NCBI GenBank assembly: GCA_964628455.1
Contig: CAZVPD010000105.1
Coordinates: 1 to 13,459 of the forward strand
Source: JAQVWU01 sp964628455
Lineage (GTDB): Bacteria; Bacillota; Clostridia; Oscillospirales; CAG-272
Direction: 5' to 3'
DNA length: 13,459 nucleotides
The notes under the pieces are model-generated. The model was not told the origin of the DNA. It ran no database searches and saw only the letters and a list, made by a program, of their open reading frames with translations. Shown piece after piece: positions 13,331-13,459 of this stretch (position 1 is the stretch's first letter; each line of letters begins with the position of its first letter). A program made the translations under genes and the position numbers.

Positions 13331-13459
13331 ACAGGTCTCGGTTATCGTTGAAACAACGGATAATCAGCATTGGGATTTTAGATGAATGATTTTACATAAT
13401 TTAAACTGCCTGTTTCCGGCAATTAAAAGCTAAAAAACACCTTAAATATGATAAAAGGC
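13331..13459. other. AT-rich stretch with no recognisable feature
   Basis: No open frame with coding character, RNA gene or promoter could be supported here. Both strands were read for continuation of the solute-binding-protein remnant and none was clear. A short hairpin TGCC/GGCA lies near 13410-13424 but is too small to call. Confidence 0.5.

Overview
The window reads as chromosomal DNA of an anaerobic member of the Bacillota, probably an uncultured gut- or rumen-type clostridium. The reasons are sigma-A style promoters (several TTGACA-17-TATAAT), strong AGGAGG-type ribosome binding sites, a tRNA gene with an encoded CCA, two lipoprotein-type solute-binding proteins, and a surface protein ending in a sortase-like signal. 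The genus cannot be told from the sequence. All intact genes outside the tRNA belong to sugar or glycan uptake and breakdown.

Layout. (1) 85-262: tRNA-Leu(UAG) with its own promoter and terminator. (2) 277-1872: a promoter, a solute-binding lipoprotein (SBP1) and a bidirectional terminator. (3) 1919-4354, minus strand: a second solute-binding lipoprotein (SBP2) followed by a secreted CBM9-like protein with a SPATSD sorting signal. They are probably one transcription unit, and its promoter carries the perfect palindrome CTAAAACGTTTTAG. (4) 4371-5399, minus strand: a LacI-family regulator. (5) 5483-9420, plus strand, divergent from the regulator: a consensus promoter with the same AAAACGTTTT core in its spacer, then a divergent GH38-like glycosidase (945 aa) and a phosphotriesterase-related (PTER-type) amidohydrolase 5 bp downstream. 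(6) 9479-10158, minus strand: a decayed uroporphyrinogen-decarboxylase-family (URO-D) gene with several frameshifts. (7) 10209-12985, minus strand: an intact URO-D-family protein behind a two-part alpha/beta hydrolase of acetyl-xylan-esterase type. (8) 13067-13330, minus strand: the frameshifted C-terminal remnant of a third solute-binding protein.

How it fits together. The LacI regulator most likely controls two units through the shared palindrome: SBP2-CBM9 (capture and uptake) and GH38-PTER (intracellular breakdown). A weaker copy of the palindrome in its own leader suggests autoregulation. The GH38-like enzyme and the PTER-type hydrolase lack signal peptides, so they would act in the cytoplasm on material brought in by a transporter. 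No ABC permease lies in the window, so the binding proteins must share permeases encoded elsewhere. The esterase and URO-D genes point the same way (glycan side chains or methyl groups), but their link to the LacI regulon is only suggested by weak half-sites. The substrate is unknown. The regulated pairing of a divergent GH38-like enzyme with a PTER hydrolase is the most interesting part. Two decayed genes show that the right-hand part of the region is being remodelled.
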